Source: Saccharomycopsis phalli (taxonomy: Eukaryota > Ascomycota > Saccharomycetes > Ascoideales > Saccharomycopsidaceae). Taken from it: 64,000 nucleotides of DNA. The notes beneath the pieces are model-generated. The model was not told the origin of the DNA, ran no database searches, and was given only the letters and a program-made list of their open reading frames with translations. This document shows, piece by piece, positions 55,549 through 64,000 of the stretch (positions are counted from its first letter, which is position 1; the number at the start of each line of letters is the position of its first letter). The stretch lies in the NCBI GenBank assembly GCA_020342235.1, contig CP073215.1, positions 1,302,001 through 1,366,000 on the forward strand, read 5' to 3'. The position numbers and the translations under genes were made by a program.

Positions 55549-55710
55549 ACCATTCAAGTTTGATAGCATTGTATATTTCATGGCATATTTTCCACTAGTG
55601 TTTTGTAGTATATTCCCCACTCAATCTCTCAACCCTCGCCCTTGCCTGAGTGCGTTTAGCAAGCCAGCAGCTTTTCAGCAAACCCAAAATACATTTCAAT
55701 CAACCGTGAG

Positions 55711-57396
55711 ATGGAGGAAAGTTCTAATGTGGAAACTTTGCATGAAAGATTATTAGAGTTACTAAATGATCCAGATAATTTACTGGAGTGGAATTCAATC
55801 ATCAAATCCCTCGAAACTACAGTATCAAAACTGTCTCTGGACACAGAAAAAACCATCTTAAAGTCCGTCTTTAGCTCTTTACTAACACGATTCCCAAACC
55901 TCGAGTATTACTGGATAAAATATGCAGAATGGGAATTTAAACTTGGAGACTCATTAAAGGCAGAAGAGATTTATCTCAATTCGTTGAAATCCATGCCATA
56001 CTCTTTAAAACTATGGGTGACATATCTCAAGTTTAGAATCACACTAGCCAACTTCAAGTATGAAGACTTGAAATCCCTTTTTAAATACGCAGAGCTGATG
56101 ATTGGATCTCACTACCACTCCTCCGAATTCTGGAACTTGTACATTAACTTTGAAAAAAATTACAACCCCACTGACAAGAATCGACTTTACGAGGTATTCA
56201 AGATTCTCCGCAAAGTGATCGAAATACCGATTCACCATTACTCAATGTTCTATGAATTATTTGTTGACTTTATTGACAAGTTTTTGGATTCGGAAAACGC
56301 CTTTGTGATATTTGACGAATCAGATTATCCAAAAGTTGGCATCGACAAGCTCAAGGCAAAGCCTCTGGAGACTGATACGCTAATGAAGGAAATCAAGACA
56401 AAGACAAAAAAGATTTTTACAGATCTCTATATTGCCAATCAATACGAAGTCTACAAATTATATCATCACGAAGTGAATCTCAGGCGTCAGTTCTTCCATC
56501 TCAATTATTTGTCCACACAAGAGCTAAATTCCTGGGAGGCATACTTAAATTACATGGAAATAAGACTCACCACGGCGAAAGAAGACGGTGCAAATAGCTC
56601 TTCATACAAAAACTTGTTCAAAAGAACTATACTTTTATATGAGCGATGCCTAATATCTACCGCCTTGTACAGTAGGTTTTGGTGCAGGTACTACTGGTTT
56701 CTAATGAATAATAATCTTCAGGCAGATGCTAGAAACGTTCTCGTCAAATCATGCAGTTTTCTACCAGTGACCCAACTAGAAACAAAAATTTTATTAGTGG
56801 ATTTTGATAATGCCACAGGCGAGTTTTTCGATGCCCGAGATCATGTATTGAGCTTGCTAAACAAGTTTCCAGAGGTTGAAGCAATCTGGAAGAAGTTTTT
56901 AGATTGCGAAAACTTATTCTTTAATGGCAAAACGACAGATAATGATTCTACAACAAACTATATTGAACAGTTGATAGATGACAAACTAAAGCGGTCACTG
57001 ATTTCCGATCTTTTCTTTAACTATATTAATAGCTGTCAAAGCATAAGTGTTGACGGGAAATTAAAGATTTTTCAAAAGTACATGGACTCAGACTACACTA
57101 ATTCACAGAGTTTCTGGGTAAACTTTATGAAATTTCTTTGCTTTAATAAAGAACAACTCTATATAGAAAGTTCCGACTCTCAACATCTTTCCATCACAAC
57201 GAAACCCAATAAAACAACGCTTCAAAATGATGCCATCAAGTCATATTTGGATGAAGCAAGAGCCAAGCTCTCACAGAATAAATCGGCTGTTACTTGGCTA
57301 TTCAAGTTTGGTGATACTTATGGCTTGAATGATCGAAAATCATTGTCTAGTCTACATTTGCAAACTTATAACCACAAAAGTCCCCTATTTTATTAG
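55711..57396 (+). CDS. U1 snRNP protein of the Prp39/Prp42 type
   Basis: This 561-residue protein is a tandem HAT-repeat superhelix that belongs to the U1 snRNP, which recognises 5' splice sites. It begins MEESSNVETLHERLLELLND then PDNLLEWNSIIKSLETTVSK and shows repeated Trp/Tyr patterns: FPNLEYYWIKYAEWEFKLGD, SLKLWVTYLKFRITLANFKY, SSEFWNLYINFEKNY and SWEAYLNYMEIRL. Aromatic spacing matches Prp39 and Prp42, which are paralogues; I cannot decide which from sequence alone, so no symbol is given. This genome's short introns make the U1 components of interest. The start is the first ATG. The stop lies 5 bp from that of ROG1 on the other strand. Confidence 0.82.
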   Translation: MEESSNVETLHERLLELLNDPDNLLEWNSIIKSLETTVSKLSLDTEKTILKSVFSSLLTRFPNLEYYWIKYAEWEFKLGDSLKAEEIYLNSLKSMPYSLKLWVTYLKFRITLANFKYEDLKSLFKYAELMIGSHYHSSEFWNLYINFEKNYNPTDKNRLYEVFKILRKVIEIPIHHYSMFYELFVDFIDKFLDSENAFVIFDESDYPKVGIDKLKAKPLETDTLMKEIKTKTKKIFTDLYIANQYEVYKLYHHEVNLRRQFFHLNYLSTQELNSWEAYLNYMEIRLTTAKEDGANSSSYKNLFKRTILLYERCLISTALYSRFWCRYYWFLMNNNLQADARNVLVKSCSFLPVTQLETKILLVDFDNATGEFFDARDHVLSLLNKFPEVEAIWKKFLDCENLFFNGKTTDNDSTTNYIEQLIDDKLKRSLISDLFFNYINSCQSISVDGKLKIFQKYMDSDYTNSQSFWVNFMKFLCFNKEQLYIESSDSQHLSITTKPNKTTLQNDAIKSYLDEARAKLSQNKSAVTWLFKFGDTYGLNDRKSLSSLHLQTYNHKSPLFY

Positions 57397-57401
57397 CAAC
57401 A

Positions 57402-59798
57402 TTATAATATTTTAGAAATTCTATCATTAACACTGGTGAGTATTCCTGTAGGCCCAATTTCGAATATTGAATCCTCATTATAATTTTTGTTATTAATCCA
57501 GTCCTGATCCTCAATCTGTTTTGAAAAGCTTTGCTTTCTCTCCTTTGGTGACTGTTGCATCTGTGCTTCATTCAAGTACGGCGAATAATCGTATTTAGCG
57601 TTTTCTTGTATCAACTGATCTTTGGAGAGAATGTTATCCAAATCCTCACAAGCTTCCTCAGCACTGGCTTTAGGTGATGACTTCACATGTGATTGGCATG
57701 GAACGGTTAAATTATCAACTTCTTCCTTAGCTGACAAATGATAGTCGACATCATCAATTGAATCGTTTGATTCATTATCATCCAGCAAAGATGGAACTTG
57801 GTCATTTACAGCCACAAAGTGCTCCTTTACCAAATGATCTAGAACTAGCCAGCCATACGCATTCGCAAATCGTCTTCTGACAATTATATTATTATGCGCA
57901 TCAGGCTCAAGATTGACTAGAACCTTTCTCCAACACATGCTTTCGTGCCATTTCATAGCAATTGATTCCTCTAATCTTTCAAAATCTTTATTCGAGCCAA
58001 AAAAACTAGAAAAGTTGTCAGCAAATGGATTGAGAACCGAATCATCACTCTTTGTATCAATTCCATTTTGGCTTTTGTATTTTTTTATATCCTCGTCCGT
58101 GTAAAACTTATCGTGTATAATAGGATTAGGCCTGTCATTCGGGTCCGTCAAATACGGCCTAGATGGAACTTTAGGCGAAAGAATACTTTTTGCACTCTCA
58201 ATAACTGAAGCCTTCGGTAACGGATTCTGGTTAAACTTTTCCTTGTTCTTTGATCCTTGTGGAGCAACCCAAATCGCAAAGGCTGCTTTAACAGGAGATA
58301 AGAATGACCCACTCTCAGGATGATCCTTGGCATATTTATCTGGGCTACTAATAACACCAATTTCTGGTAGATTCGGAGTATTTCTTAAAGATTCTGACAC
58401 AGTCAGAGTATTCTCCTTTTCATAAATCCCCAAAGCAGTTTCTGGACTTACATCAGCAGTTGGATTACCTGATTGCAAAAAGGACATGTTGCTCATAAAT
58501 TGTGGTGCCAGCGCCATCATTTGTAACAGCAGCGTGCCATACGATGTCGCCTCAGGCTTCTTCCGTTTCTCGCTGTTACCACGCCCTTCTTTGTTTAATA
58601 CCTCTGCCACCTTATGAAGACCTTTGTAATCGAGAAACAAAAGGGCAGAGGTTCTCAAGGGCACAATTCCGTCATTCAATGCATTTGCATACAAAGTTCT
58701 TCGGAGGAACCGTTTTAGTATCTTATGAGTGTTACCAGTGGGCAAGAGCTCTAGCAAAGTCTTCGATCTGTCAAGTTCCGTAGGGATCAACCCCAATTCT
58801 TGTCCTGTTCTTCCAACTGCTCCAAAACTTAAAGCGGCCTTTACATACGAAGGGCTTTCAACCTGTGATATGCCTAATAATGGTGATGCAAGAGTTATGA
58901 AGTTAGTAGGAGCAACATTTTTAAAAAACCATGGATAGTTCTTTTCAATATATGCAATGGCAAAGGACTGAACTAGACCTCCTAATGAGTGCCCAATGAA
59001 TGAAATTTTCCTTATATTTGGAATAGACTTGTATAAGTCATGTATGATATAGTCAGCAACCTTCATGCCTAGGTACTTTATACCTCGCTCTGTTTTACAC
59101 ACATTATTGTGATAACCTCTCACAACTAGTCGCTCATCTGTCAATTGCGCAGCATGCTCAATCTGCTCTTTTAAATACAACATGTCGGCACCGATATTGG
59201 AATGTAGCCCATGGGTGATCACAACCAAGTGCACAGGTTTTTCCACTTCAGAAGGAAGTAAGTTCCACAAATCATTTGTATCCATCCTGAGTACATGTAA
59301 ATTATCCGGCACAAAGATACCAGTCTCTGGGCCAGAGTATGAAAGACTTTTTATAGATCTACCCACTAAAATATCAAACTCCACTGAAGTCTCTAAAGAA
59401 AATAGTATCTGGGACGCAATATCAACTATCCATACATATTTATCTTTAATTGTGTGACATGATAGTTCAGCAGTAAAGTTCTGCCCTGGCTGTAGATTAG
59501 GCTCAAACTCTGGTTGATCAGCAGTGACAAAGCACTGTTTGGTATGTGTGTATTCAGGAGTTCGGATATCAATATATAAAATATATGGGCCCATGAGATA
59601 TGCCGCCCTTTTTGCCAAAGGAACACAATTCTTGATTTTTAAATGCAATGGGGCCTGGTCCACTGATGAATAACTGGTTCCATCTTTGGATGTGTGTGTT
59701 ATTTGAGAAGGCCGATATGTTATAATATATCTTTCAACCTGTCCAATTTTCACAGAACCCTTGAACCGATAAAATAATTGGTTGCTAACGGGTTCCAT
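57402..59798 (-). CDS. ROG1: Rog1-type lipase (DUF676)
   Basis: This 798-residue protein belongs to the yeast Rog1 family, shown in S. cerevisiae to be a monoacylglycerol lipase. It begins MEPVSNQLFYRFKGSVKIGQ VERYIITYRPSQ with a beta-rich N-terminal domain. The alpha/beta-hydrolase core has VHLVVITHGLHSNIGADMLY, KISFIGHSLGGLVQSFAIA with the GHSLGG nucleophile elbow (about residue 270), and FITLASPLLGIS. A 400-residue, mostly hydrophilic C-terminal region follows, including FERLEESIAMKWHESMCWRK and a long low-complexity tail. Size is near S. cerevisiae Rog1 (685) plus the tail. The catalytic Ser is present, so activity is expected. The start is the first ATG. Confidence 0.9.
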   Translation of the reverse strand: MEPVSNQLFYRFKGSVKIGQVERYIITYRPSQITHTSKDGTSYSSVDQAPLHLKIKNCVPLAKRAAYLMGPYILYIDIRTPEYTHTKQCFVTADQPEFEPNLQPGQNFTAELSCHTIKDKYVWIVDIASQILFSLETSVEFDILVGRSIKSLSYSGPETGIFVPDNLHVLRMDTNDLWNLLPSEVEKPVHLVVITHGLHSNIGADMLYLKEQIEHAAQLTDERLVVRGYHNNVCKTERGIKYLGMKVADYIIHDLYKSIPNIRKISFIGHSLGGLVQSFAIAYIEKNYPWFFKNVAPTNFITLASPLLGISQVESPSYVKAALSFGAVGRTGQELGLIPTELDRSKTLLELLPTGNTHKILKRFLRRTLYANALNDGIVPLRTSALLFLDYKGLHKVAEVLNKEGRGNSEKRKKPEATSYGTLLLQMMALAPQFMSNMSFLQSGNPTADVSPETALGIYEKENTLTVSESLRNTPNLPEIGVISSPDKYAKDHPESGSFLSPVKAAFAIWVAPQGSKNKEKFNQNPLPKASVIESAKSILSPKVPSRPYLTDPNDRPNPIIHDKFYTDEDIKKYKSQNGIDTKSDDSVLNPFADNFSSFFGSNKDFERLEESIAMKWHESMCWRKVLVNLEPDAHNNIIVRRRFANAYGWLVLDHLVKEHFVAVNDQVPSLLDDNESNDSIDDVDYHLSAKEEVDNLTVPCQSHVKSSPKASAEEACEDLDNILSKDQLIQENAKYDYSPYLNEAQMQQSPKERKQSFSKQIEDQDWINNKNYNEDSIFEIGPTGILTSVNDRISKIL

Positions 59799-59877
59799 TT
59801 GCGCTTCTATTCTGTCCTTGTTATTTTATTCTGGTGTTTCCCTAACTGAAGCAACATATGCAGATTTATTAGAAGAG

Positions 59878-60010
59878 ATGAGCAGGTGAGTGGCTTTGGC
59901 ACAATAAGCAGGGTAAAGAAAACATCTGGTTTTGTGGCACAGTACGCGCTAAACACAAGCTAAGAAATTACTTATAAACTGACAAAATTTCTTATAGCAG
60001 AACTCGGATC
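59878..60010 (+). other. Candidate TYR1 first exon and 112-nt intron
   Basis: ATG AGC AG (59878-59885) is followed by GTGAGT and, 112 nt later, by AACTGAC...CTTATAG (acceptor AG 59996-59997). The join gives MSSRTRI in frame with ATG 60011. The next CAG (59998-60000) is a second acceptor also in frame, a NAGNAG pair. S. cerevisiae Tyr1 has about six more residues before the GxGxxG motif than the 60011 start gives, which this exon would supply. Confidence 0.5.
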
Positions 60011-61384
60011 ATGACTGATTTTAAAAAGACAAAGACAATTGGGATAATTGGTCTAGGAGACATGGGCGTTTTATACGCTCGGCGGTTTAGTGAAGCTGGG
60101 TGGAAGTATGAGAAAGATTGTTACTGTGAATAATTTTTTTACTAACTTTGCAGAGTAATTGGATGTGACAGAGAGGAAATATATGAAGAAACAAAACAGA
60201 AATACGAATCAGAGAAGTTCAAGGTTGTTAGAAACGGATTTGATGTTTCCAGAGCCAGCGACTATATAATTTACAGTGTTGAAGCCGAGAATGTCAAAAA
60301 GATCGTGGCCTTGTACGGTCCATCTACAAAGGTGGGGGCTATTGTTGGAGGACAAACTTCATGCAAATGTCCTGAAATCCAAGCCTTTGAAGAGTATGTT
60401 GCCGATGATGTAGATATTATTACAGTTCACTCGATGCATGGGCCAAAGGTCAACCCTGTTGGTCAGCCATTGGTATTGATTAACCACAGAGTGTCAAATC
60501 CAGAAAATGCCAAGTTTGTTTTGGAATTGATCTCCATATTTGACTCAAAAATTGTGGAATTGACTGCTGAACAGCATGATAAAATTACTGCCGATACACA
60601 AGCAGTCACCCATGCAGCATTTTTGAGCATGGGTAAGGCCTGGGCCAAAAGCAACACCTATCCGTGGACGACTAGTAGATGGACTGGCGGGATTGAGAAT
60701 GCAAAAACCAATATAGCCATGCGGATTTATCTGAATAAGTGGCACGTCTATGCCGGTCTTGCGATTACCAATAAATATGCACACGAACAAATAATGCAAT
60801 ATTCCCGGTCCACTACTGAGCTCTTTACCTTGATGATCCAAGGTAAGACGGAAGAACTTAGACAGAGACTTTTGAATGCCAAGAATTTTGTGTTTGCTGA
60901 GATTCTTGCCAAGGGAGATGACCACCATCTTTTGCTTGATGATGACTTGTTGCTTCAATTCTCTTTATCTAATATCCCTCCAGATGTTGACCCAAGAAAT
61001 TCCCATTTATCATTATTGGCAATTGTGGACAGTTGGTTCCAATTGAAGATAATTCCATACAGTCATATTATTTGCTCCACTCCCTTGTTTAGAATCTTTC
61101 TAGGTGTCACTGAATACTTATTCTTACATGGCGACTTATTAGAAGCGGCTATTGATGCAGCAATTTCTGATACTAGATTCAGGGCAGATGACTTGGAATT
61201 CACACTTGCCACTAGAACTTGGAGCTCGATTGTCAGCTATGAAAACTACGGATTGTACATGCAAGAGTTCCAACATACGCAAGAGTTTTTCAAGCCAAAA
61301 TTCCAAGACGCCAATAGAGTTGGTAACGAAATGATCAAGACAATCTTACAAAAGGTGCACGAGAGAGAGAATAGAGTTAATTGA
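60011..61384 (+). CDS. TYR1: Prephenate dehydrogenase (NADP+), spliced
   Basis: Tyr1 oxidatively decarboxylates prephenate to 4-hydroxyphenylpyruvate in tyrosine synthesis. Exons are 60011-60105 and 60154-61384; the product from ATG 60011 is 441 residues, near the 452 of S. cerevisiae. The joined sequence runs MTDFKKTKTIGIIGLGDMGV, LYARRFSEAGWKVIGCDREE. The GLGDMG dinucleotide motif is clear. Also seen are VGGQTSCKCPEIQAF, ITVHSMHGPKVNPVGQPLVL, KITADTQAVTHAAFLSMGKA, WHVYAGLAI and HLSLLAIVDSWFQL. The intron must be removed because it contains a stop. A CTG at 60731 (RIY-CTG-NKW) aligns with Ser in S. cerevisiae as I recall it. An additional upstream exon is possible. Confidence 0.95.
60106..60153 (+). 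other. TYR1 intron (48 nt)
   Basis: Donor GTATGA, branch point TACTAAC at 60140-60146, acceptor TTGCAG with AG at 60152-60153. It interrupts a Lys codon (phase 2). Confidence 0.93.
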
Positions 61385-61437
61385 TATTTATGAAACAGAT
61401 GTTGTCAAATAAACAATTATTATTATACAGAGGTAAG

Positions 61438-62313
61438 TTATGACTTCTCCACAAATATAGCCATAAGGGCAAAAATGCTGTAAAACAATAGCAAAGGATA
61501 GGCCACCAAGTATCTGCTATTCTTCAACTTCAACACCAATACAAAGAAGCCACTGGCTGAAAAAGTAGACCAAAGGGCGCAAAATAAACTTAACAAGTAA
61601 CCCCAAAAGTTATCAAGGCTAACAAATATACCAAGGCTGCTCAATATCACCAATGGAAGCAAACAGTAACCCAAAACCGAGGTAGTTCTTATGTAATCCA
61701 AGTCTTCCGTTTTGCTATGGGGTTGGCTCTGTGGAGTCACTTCGTTGTTTGACATCAATTTGAGCAAGGCATAAAGCGACATAGTCCCAAACAAGCCACA
61801 TCCGTAGATATAGCCAAAGTGTATTTTGCCTGCCAATAGCAAGTTGATTCCGTATAACAACACAAAGAAGATAGGGCCGGCCAAATCCGCATCATTCAAA
61901 ATATTCACGCCGGAGCCAGCATTTGAATTGAACGAGATCAAACTGGATCCAAAGGGATTCAACACTGCTTGTGTTTTTACTTGAATATGCGAGAAATTAA
62001 TGTCCAACTCTTCCAATAGTGATGGTTCTCCCGGGTACCCCGAAGTGCCAAATGCCGCCAACAATCCCTTTTGTAGCTGCGAATCAGTCCCGTCAACGAA
62101 ATTACCTTCAGGGCCAAATGACGGGTTCTTGAGATATTGATTGTCCATTGTTCCGCTTAAATTGTGAAATACAGGTGGACCTCCACTACTGGTACCTGCT
62201 GTAGAATATTGAGAAGAATAAAAGTTCAAGTCGTGCGGATTGCTATTTCCTGCGGCATTGCCGCCAGCATTTTGTTGTGGGTATGAACTATATCCTTGGT
62301 TAGTATTGTACAT
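61438..62313 (-). CDS. YIP1: Golgi membrane protein Yip1
   Basis: This 291-residue Golgi membrane protein binds Ypt1/Ypt31 and Yif1 and is needed for ER-to-Golgi vesicle formation. The N terminus is Tyr/Gln/Gly/Ser-rich (MYNTNQGYSSYPQQ). The family core follows: YPGEPSLLEELDINFSHIQV, KTQAVLNPF, ILNDADLAGPIFFVLLYGIN, AGKIHFGYIYGCGLFGTMSL and YALLKLMSNNE, then helices SVLGYCLLPLVILSSLGIFV and LVAYPLLLFYSIFALMAIFV. Five hydrophobic helices are visible. The frame is open 23 codons upstream with no other ATG in yeast-like context; ATG 62313 (MYNTNQ) matches homologues. Confidence 0.92.
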   Translation of the reverse strand: MYNTNQGYSSYPQQNAGGNAAGNSNPHDLNFYSSQYSTAGTSSGGPPVFHNLSGTMDNQYLKNPSFGPEGNFVDGTDSQLQKGLLAAFGTSGYPGEPSLLEELDINFSHIQVKTQAVLNPFGSSLISFNSNAGSGVNILNDADLAGPIFFVLLYGINLLLAGKIHFGYIYGCGLFGTMSLYALLKLMSNNEVTPQSQPHSKTEDLDYIRTTSVLGYCLLPLVILSSLGIFVSLDNFWGYLLSLFCALWSTFSASGFFVLVLKLKNSRYLVAYPLLLFYSIFALMAIFVEKS

Positions 62314-62925
62314 GTGATAGTCTTCTGTTGCCAGAGTAACTGGTCTCTCAATATCCTTTAAGTCCGGGTAATGGACTAACAAGCTGTTGACGGTTTTAAT
62401 GGCGCCTCCCCTTGTTGATGTGTATTTATCATGTACAGAAATATTGCTTTTATTTTTTTAAGGTATTATTTTAGTTTAGGGACAAGATATAATAATTGAG
62501 TAAAACTTTGTAGTTGCTTTAGTATCACACGCCGAGTCTATTGCAAATCTACAGTGAGCGACGATCAAATTTTACGGGGCCCAATTTGTTTCCAAGTAAT
62601 ATTGAGTGGCCACTTGGCAATAATCATTAAACTGTAGAAAAGTAGTCCAGATGACCCAATCTTGTACAACGCCATTCTGAAACGTATTCATGGCCACAGA
62701 GATGCTGTTATACTACTAGATTTATCCAGTGTTGTTTCAGCGGAAAAACAATAACATTTTGACAAGTTTCTATCCTCTCGGGGAGATTTCTTTCTGGAAC
62801 GAAGTTACCCTTCCAGGAGTGTTGCCATCTCATGGCCCACGGTATTGTTTCCACCAAGTTAGATCCATTACATAGCCTAGTTCTAGATTATTCGATTGAA
62901 TTGTTCTTTTCCAAAATTCTGAGTA
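62314..62925. other. 612-bp divergent promoter between YIP1 and the PSD2-like gene
   Basis: No RNA gene or tRNA B box was found. A 36-codon hydrophobic minus-strand frame (62565-62675, MALYKIGSSGLLFYSLMIIA) is present but has no recognised relative, and I do not call it a gene. Confidence 0.45.
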
Positions 62926-64000
62926 ATGGTAGAAAAAAACAAAGGCGCTGGTTCCAGCGAGTCTTTAATGCTAAAGGTTGAGATTGTTAGGGTGAGTGCC
63001 ATTTCTCGGCTGAGTGTTACAGTACTAACGTTTAGGCCAAGAATCTAAGCCCGACCGAAACCAACTCAAACTGTAACCCGTTTGCCTCAATTTCTTTCAA
63101 TGACAACATTTATTCAACTGAAGTTATTAGAAACTCGATGGATCCGTACTGGAACCGATCTTATTCGTTTGTCTTGAGTAATGATGTCGAGTCTTCGACA
63201 CTCACTGCTTCCTGCTGGGACAAGGACGTTTATGGAGTGAATTACTTGGGTGAGTGCAAAATTAATTTAATTGATGTTCTATCCAATTCTATTAAAAATA
63301 TGTCTAATGATAGCGACTCCAAAGATGTTATTGAAATCACACCAAAGTGGTTTAAACTCTATAGCTCACAATCTAAAAAGTCTTTTGTTACTGGCTCTAT
63401 ACAACTCGGATTCAGTCTTTCAGGTAGGCAAAGAAGACGGATCATATCTATGATAACCCGAAAGCCTAAATTACGGTCAGAAAACCATGGGAATACCACT
63501 CCTCCAAAACTGCTGCCTTCCCCACGGACGCTATCCCCTGAAGAAAGCACGACAAGTGTCAATAACACAAAGAGCGAATACAGCAATGAATTGGTAAGCA
63601 AATGGAATTCATGGGTTGAGGCCTTGAGATATACTACTTCTGAGACTCCAAATGATCAAGGCTTCTATACTGGTAAAGATTCTCTAGCCATCAACCAGAA
63701 CTATGAAGTCAGTTACCCATTGATTCAGCTCATGGGAGGAAGCGACGAATTCGATGAAGATCCCCTAGCTAGTAGTGATGCGGATCCAGAGAGGCAGTCT
63801 GATTGGAGTGATGCCTCAGAACTCACAGATGCATCAAGTGTCACCTCAGAAATCTCCGGGGATTCTTTTGCCCCTTCTGATTCAGATCATGAGCCTATAC
63901 AAATGGATCATAGTAACGATGGGGGAAGTAGATTGGCGGTTCCTCAACCTCGAAAGAAAAGAGGGCGGACAAGAATAAGAAAGAGGGAGAACCGGAGACA
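62926..64000 (+). CDS. PSD2: PSD2-like phosphatidylserine decarboxylase, 5' part only
   Basis: The gene runs off the right edge, so only the N terminus is seen. Exon 1 is 62926-62991 (MVEKNKGAGSSESLMLKVEI then VR) and exon 2 starts at 63036; the frame then stays open to the end. The first 120 residues are a C2 domain (MLKVEIVRAKNLSPTETNSN, CNPFASISFNDNIYSTEVIR, DPYWNRSYSFVL, CWDKDVYGVNYLGECKINLI). A Ser/Asp-rich linker follows, including KWNSWVEALRYTTS and a basic stretch RKKRGRTRIRKREN at the end. The NCNP motif and C2-first layout recall yeast Psd2, a Golgi/endosome PS decarboxylase. The catalytic domain lies outside the window, so other C2 proteins cannot be ruled out. Confidence 0.55.
62992..63035 (+). 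other. Intron in the PSD2-like gene (44 nt)
   Basis: Donor GTGAGT, branch point TACTAAC at 63023-63029, acceptor GTTTAG with AG at 63034-63035. Frame is kept (phase 0, Arg | Ala). Confidence 0.85.

Noticed and set aside
62290-62313. TACTAAC followed by ATATAG at the YIP1 start, like an intron end
   Set aside because: No donor or upstream exon with an in-frame ATG was found, and the unspliced frame already gives a family-like N terminus.

Overview
The window is nuclear DNA of a budding yeast, most likely from the CTG(Ser) group (Debaryomycetaceae/Metschnikowiaceae-like). It is gene dense (about 36 protein genes), mostly intronless and TTG-rich. Nearly every gene has a clear Saccharomyces or Candida counterpart. 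A spliced respiratory complex I subunit (NDUFA2/B8 type, 9988-10310) excludes Saccharomyces-type yeasts, which lack complex I. Several in-frame CTG codons fall where homologues, as I remember them, carry Thr, Ser, Lys or Arg rather than Leu, which fits CTG read as Ser. All protein sequences were judged by eye; no database search was run.

Layout: 1-5739 holds three plus-strand genes, KGD1 (2-oxoglutarate dehydrogenase E1), GGC1 (mitochondrial GTP/GDP carrier) and RTN1 (reticulon). 5933-12385 holds a large Sel1-repeat protein with a repetitive prion-like N terminus, COX20, the hidden complex I gene and DPH6. 12884-22655 holds a ferric reductase, an unrecognised protein with a 15-bp minisatellite coil, a PhoD-like phosphatase, HAS1 and a short RING-less NSE1. 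22698-31446 holds BRE2, PFK1, an SLK19-like coiled-coil protein and TOA1. 31678-40420 holds BEM3, an unrecognised hydrolase-like protein, a three-exon ATG16 and RRP42. 40421-48296 begins with the longest gene-poor gap (1.1 kb, short tandem repeats), then ERV25, an Asn-rich small protein, a DUF3844 membrane protein, SCS7, MAC1 and OCA4. 48403-64000 holds ERG11, NHP2, a KH-like protein, PRE5 (intron right after the ATG), KEX2, a PRP39/PRP42-type U1 snRNP protein, ROG1, TYR1 (spliced), YIP1 and the 5' part of a PSD2-like gene that runs off the right edge.

There is no operon logic, as expected for a eukaryote. Themes that recur are mitochondrial respiration (KGD1, GGC1, COX20, complex I subunit), sterol, sphingolipid and phospholipid metabolism (ERG11, SCS7, ROG1, PSD2), metal uptake (ferric reductase, MAC1), secretory pathway (RTN1, ERV25, YIP1, KEX2) and RNA processing (HAS1, RRP42, NHP2, PRP39/42). 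The introns I could model are mostly tiny (38-48 nt), with the branch point almost touching the acceptor. Most open frames on the opposite strand of real genes are coding shadows. I saw no tRNA, rRNA, CRISPR array or intact mobile element.

The observations most worth following are an in-frame 59-codon open extension behind the KGD1 stop (stop context TAA CTA G), the RING-less NSE1, a possible extra first exon with a tandem NAGNAG acceptor in TYR1, an overlapping upstream ORF on ATG16, and several lineage-specific in-frame repeat expansions.
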